This document shows positions 61,475 through 64,000 of a stretch of DNA of 64,000 nt, piece by piece. This DNA is from Chryseobacterium sp. KACC 21268. Its GTDB lineage: Bacteria; Bacteroidota; Bacteroidia; Flavobacteriales; Weeksellaceae. Each line of letters begins with the position of its first letter. The first letter of the stretch is position 1. The notes below the pieces were generated by a model. The model was not told where the DNA came from, did no database searches, and saw only the letters and a program-made list of their open reading frames with translations. The stretch spans positions 3,658,001 through 3,722,000 of the forward strand of contig CP117875.1 in assembly GCA_028736075.1 (NCBI GenBank), given 5' to 3'. Both the position numbers and the translations under genes were made by a program.

Positions 61475-61503
61475 AAAGGCTTCAACTGATGTCGAAGCCT
61501 TTG
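61475..61503 (-). terminator. Terminator between PASTA and rluD genes
   Basis: AAAGGCTTC (61475-61483) pairs with GAAGCCTTT (61494-61502) around a 10-base loop; a T-tract follows on the minus strand. Confidence 0.8.
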
Positions 61504-61505
61504 TT

Positions 61506-62552
61506 TTATTCAATTACCACTTTTTTTGGCTTGGGCTTTTCTACAGGTTTTGTAGAGGGTGGCGTTGTATTCTGTTTCACGGGCGCTGCAGTGTTTGCAG
61601 GCTGTGTGGTTGTAGGTTTTGGTTTTGGTGTGGCAGATGTTGTTCCACCCGCTGAAGGGTTCGAAGAAACTGGCGGTTTTGTAACTACCGGTCTTTGCTC
61701 AATAGTAGGCGGTGGAACCTCGTTGTACTGGATTGGCGCCAATGTGGTATCAATTTTTGGTCGGTACATCTCATCTAACTGCTGTATTTTACTTTGCATC
61801 TCTGCAGGTGTTTTTTTACTAGCCCAGAGATCGATCTGCATGCCTTGATCTCGAAGTGATCCAAATGCGGGATCCTGATAATAAACGATATCCGAATCAT
61901 CCTTGCCACCATCTTCGTGATCTACGATTCCGACTTCAAACAATGCCTGAGCAATTATTTTTTTAGCTTCCTGAACTGTTCTTCCTACCACATTAGGAAT
62001 TGAAACATTTCTCAAAGGTCCAGATCCGATTACTAAATCTACACTTGAAAACTTTGGCAATAAAGTTCCAGGTTTGATGCTTGAACCGTTATAAATAATC
62101 CTTAGAACCGCATCTCTCTGAATACTTGGTTCAAAAAGCGTATCACCAACTTTTAACCCAACAAGGTTCAATTGATTAAATGCCAAACCTTTATATCTGT
62201 CAATAATGTCTGGAACTGCTACTTTTGCCCAAGTTCTTGGATTAACTTTTAGAACGATTGCTCTCCCGCTTTTCACACTTGCTCCAGGCGATGGGAAAAC
62301 TGCCAGTACCTGAAAAGGACGAAATTTTGGATCATATTTGAAACTATCAACCTCATATTCCAAACCGGAATCATCAAGAATCTTGATAGCGTCGTGCACT
62401 TTCATATTCATCACATTTGGCACAGGAACTTCATCTCCATGGTGGGTATGATACTCCAACCAACGGAATGTAAGCCAAACCAAACCGGCGAAAAACGCCA
62501 TTGCCAATACGATATTAAGTAATACTTTCCAGTGGAAAAGCGATTTGAACAT
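61506..62552 (-). CDS. Membrane-anchored PASTA-domain protein
   Basis: The 348-residue protein has one N-terminal membrane helix (residues 10-32), then three PASTA repeats (about 40-105, 112-180, 185-258) beginning VPNVMNMK, VPDIIDRY and IPNVVGRT. The C-terminal 90 residues are rich in Pro, Thr and Lys and likely disordered. PASTA domains bind peptidoglycan fragments. There is no kinase or transpeptidase domain, so it is a stand-alone sensor or anchor. A TATATTTG promoter element lies at 62586-62579 on the minus strand. Confidence 0.88.
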   Translation of the reverse strand: MFKSLFHWKVLLNIVLAMAFFAGLVWLTFRWLEYHTHHGDEVPVPNVMNMKVHDAIKILDDSGLEYEVDSFKYDPKFRPFQVLAVFPSPGASVKSGRAIVLKVNPRTWAKVAVPDIIDRYKGLAFNQLNLVGLKVGDTLFEPSIQRDAVLRIIYNGSSIKPGTLLPKFSSVDLVIGSGPLRNVSIPNVVGRTVQEAKKIIAQALFEVGIVDHEDGGKDDSDIVYYQDPAFGSLRDQGMQIDLWASKKTPAEMQSKIQQLDEMYRPKIDTTLAPIQYNEVPPPTIEQRPVVTKPPVSSNPSAGGTTSATPKPKPTTTQPANTAAPVKQNTTPPSTKPVEKPKPKKVVIE

Positions 62553-62578
62553 AATTATTCTTTTTCAGAAACGTAACG

Positions 62579-62586
62579 CAAATATA
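62579..62586 (-). promoter_or_regulatory. -7 promoter element of the PASTA gene
   Basis: Read on the minus strand it is TATATTTG, 27 bases before ATG 62552. Confidence 0.5.
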
Positions 62587-62670
62587 GATAATTAAATTGT
62601 ATTACCCTTTTCTATGAATTGTAAAAAAGCGATTAAAAAAAAGAAAATGGGCGGTTTGGTTTAAAAATCT

Positions 62671-62678
62671 TATTTTTG
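62671..62678 (+). promoter_or_regulatory. -7 promoter element of hpt
   Basis: TATTTTTG ends 16 bases before ATG 62694. The TTG at 62676 lies within it and is not the start. Confidence 0.55.
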
Positions 62679-62693
62679 CACTTTGAAATACAT

Positions 62694-63248
62694 ATGGAGT
62701 CTATACAAGTTCACGACAAAAGTTTCGTACCATACCTGAAACACGATGAAATTCAGGCAATTATTAAAGAATTAGCAGAAAAAGTTTACGAAGATTACAA
62801 AGATGAAACCCCAATTTTCATTGGTGTTCTGAATGGTGTCATTATGTTTTTCTCGGATTTCTTAAAATATTATCCTGGTAAATGTGAAATTGCCTTTTTG
62901 CAAGTAAGTTCTTACTCTGGGACGCAATCTACAGGTATTGTTTACAAAAAAATGGAATTGACAAAAGATGTTATGGATCGTCATATCATTCTCATGGAAG
63001 ACATAGTGGATACAGGAAACACATTGGAAAATCTCTTTGAATATTTCAAAAACACGCAACGTCCTAAGTCTCTGAAAGTAGCTTCTTTACTTTTAAAACC
63101 AGATGTCTTCAAAAAAGATTTCATCGTGGATTATGTGGCTAAAGAAATTCCAAACAAGTTCGTGCTAGGTTACGGATTGGATTATGATGAATTAGGAAGA
63201 AATTTACCAGACCTATATCAATTGGAAGAAGGTAGAATCAATCATTAA
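62694..63248 (+). CDS. hpt: Hypoxanthine phosphoribosyltransferase
   Basis: ATG 62694 (MESIQVHDKSF) gives 184 residues. The PRPP-binding loop IILMEDIVDTGNTL is near residue 100-113, and FIGVLNGVIMFFSDF and VLGYGLDYDELGRNL fit HPRT. It salvages hypoxanthine and guanine to nucleotides. It is followed by adk (47-base gap) and obgE, forming a plus-strand run. Confidence 0.92.
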   Translation: MESIQVHDKSFVPYLKHDEIQAIIKELAEKVYEDYKDETPIFIGVLNGVIMFFSDFLKYYPGKCEIAFLQVSSYSGTQSTGIVYKKMELTKDVMDRHIILMEDIVDTGNTLENLFEYFKNTQRPKSLKVASLLLKPDVFKKDFIVDYVAKEIPNKFVLGYGLDYDELGRNLPDLYQLEEGRINH

Positions 63249-63295
63249 TCTCTACTCAAAATAGAAAGAAATAAATCTAAATAAATTAAAGTAAT

Positions 63296-63874
63296 ATGAT
63301 CAATATTGTTCTCTTTGGCCCTCCAGGAAGTGGAAAAGGAACCCAGGCTCAACATCTCATCGAGAAATTCAATCTTAAACAAATTTCTACCGGAGATCTT
63401 TTTCGATTTAATATGAAAAATGATACAGAGCTCGGAAAATTAGCAAAATCATACATCGATAAAGGACAATTGGTTCCAGATCAAGTCACAATTGATATGT
63501 TAATTGATGAGTTGAGAAAACCGACAGAAACCAATGGATTTATTTTTGACGGATTCCCTAGAACTGCAGTTCAGACAGAAGCCTTGGAAACCATCGTGAA
63601 AGAAGAATTGAATTCGGAGATCAGCATCTGTCTATCATTAATTGTAGATGATGCGGTTTTGGTGGAAAGACTTCTGAAAAGAGGAGAAACCAGCGGAAGA
63701 ACAGACGATTCTAATGAGGACATCATCCGAGATAGGATCACAGAATATTATACAAAAACTGCAGAAGTTGCAGAATTATATAAAAAACAAGGCAAATATG
63801 CAGAAGTGATCGGCGTTGGCAACATCTCCGAGATCTCTGAAAAACTTTTTGCTGAAGTAGAAAAAATTAAATAA
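63296..63874 (+). CDS. adk: Adenylate kinase (short-lid type)
   Basis: The 192-residue protein has the P-loop GPPGSGKGTQ, STGDLFRF, FDGFPRT and a short lid GETSGRTDDSNED with no zinc cysteines, which is the 190-residue form. It balances ATP, ADP and AMP in the cytoplasm. Confidence 0.95.
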   Translation: MINIVLFGPPGSGKGTQAQHLIEKFNLKQISTGDLFRFNMKNDTELGKLAKSYIDKGQLVPDQVTIDMLIDELRKPTETNGFIFDGFPRTAVQTEALETIVKEELNSEISICLSLIVDDAVLVERLLKRGETSGRTDDSNEDIIRDRITEYYTKTAEVAELYKKQGKYAEVIGVGNISEISEKLFAEVEKIK

Positions 63875-63878
63875 AGCC

Positions 63879-63934
63879 GGAAGATGGAAGTCAGAAGCGG
63901 GAAGTTTTCCCATCTTCGGACTTCCATCTTCCAT
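63879..63934. repeat. Heptad inverted repeat between adk and obgE
   Basis: GGAAGAT and GGAAGTC (63879-63892), then AGAAGCG and GGAAGTT, are followed at once by TTCCCAT, CTTCGGA and two CTTCCAT units (63921-63934). All eight keep the 7-base phase and the two halves complement each other. The unit matches that at 34503-34619. Confidence 0.8.
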
Positions 63935-63947
63935 TAATAAAAATATT

Positions 63948-64000
63948 ATGTCAAATTTCGTAGATTACGTAAAAATCCACTGTAAAAGCGGTCACGGCGG
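63948..64000 (+). CDS. obgE: GTPase ObgE/CgtA (5' end only)
   Basis: Only 17 full codons are in the window: MSNFVDYVKIHCKSGHG. The N-terminal Obg glycine-rich fold begins with this pattern (FVDYVKI...KSGHGG), and an Obg gene is common after adk/hpt in flavobacteria. The GTPase domain is outside, so the call rests on the N-terminus. Confidence 0.8.
   Translation, partial: MSNFVDYVKIHCKSGHG

Noticed and set aside
63879-63934. CRISPR array from the regularly spaced repeats
   Set aside because: Units are 7-9 bases with no spacers, degenerate and palindromic as a block, and no cas genes are present.

Overview
The window looks like a chromosomal segment of a Bacteroidota member, most likely a Weeksellaceae flavobacterium close to Chryseobacterium. 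The evidence is AT-rich DNA, flavobacterial promoters (TAnnTTTG at -7, sometimes with TTG/TTTG about 19 bases upstream), hardly any Shine-Dalgarno signal, two cargo proteins with type IX secretion (T9SS) C-terminal signals, a PorP/SprF protein, a short NuoG, and a gene pair fitting sulfonolipid synthesis. No phage, integrase, IS transposase, CRISPR array, rRNA or tRNA was seen. The assignment rests on protein recognition only.

Layout. 1-3.8 kb: 5' part of a DUF2723 membrane protein (minus), then a PLP-dependent cysteate/cysteine synthase and an alpha-oxoamine synthase resembling cysteate acyltransferase. 3.8-8 kb: PhyH-type dioxygenase, leucine-rich repeat protein, secreted serine hydrolase, MazG-like protein and Tag glycosylase. 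8.2-17.7 kb: fused OPRT/OMP decarboxylase of eukaryotic type, a degenerate M1-like peptidase fused to an outer-membrane barrel, two paralogous T9SS cargo proteins and a 1080-residue outer-membrane protein. 17.8-26.3 kb: housekeeping and hypothetical genes. 26.4-40.9 kb: complete 14-subunit complex I cluster nuoA-N, interrupted between nuoF and nuoG by an outer-membrane protein gene. 41-46 kb: two secreted hydrolases, an LLM flavin oxidoreductase and aquaporin. 46-51 kb: a tightly packed seven-gene minus-strand run including lpxH. 51-57 kb: DUF3822, a four-helix-bundle (S23-like) gene, rsmD, a GH73 protein, an ABC-F protein with a structured leader, and a ygiN/mdaB-like pair divergent from a LysR gene. 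57-64 kb: murI, hemW, porP/sprF, rluD, a PASTA protein, hpt, adk and the start of obgE.

The most interesting signal is between genes. At least fifteen gaps carry degenerate short repeats of strict period (mostly 7, some 8, 9 or 11 bases). Each site has its own unit, often present as a forward block followed by its reverse complement, giving an imperfect hairpin. Most loose joints of the nuo operon hold one, while the tight nuoI-J-K-L-M joints do not. One such hairpin, between the DUF3822 gene and rsmD, contains the four-helix-bundle gene between its arms, suggesting a small mobile element with repeat-only derivatives. Separate intergenic elements are a pair of conserved structured sequences (41.1 and 51.3 kb) and GTCATTCC palindromes (51.1 and 58.2 kb). 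Several promoters sit exactly 21 bases before the start codon, implying very short 5' leaders, and two appear leaderless.
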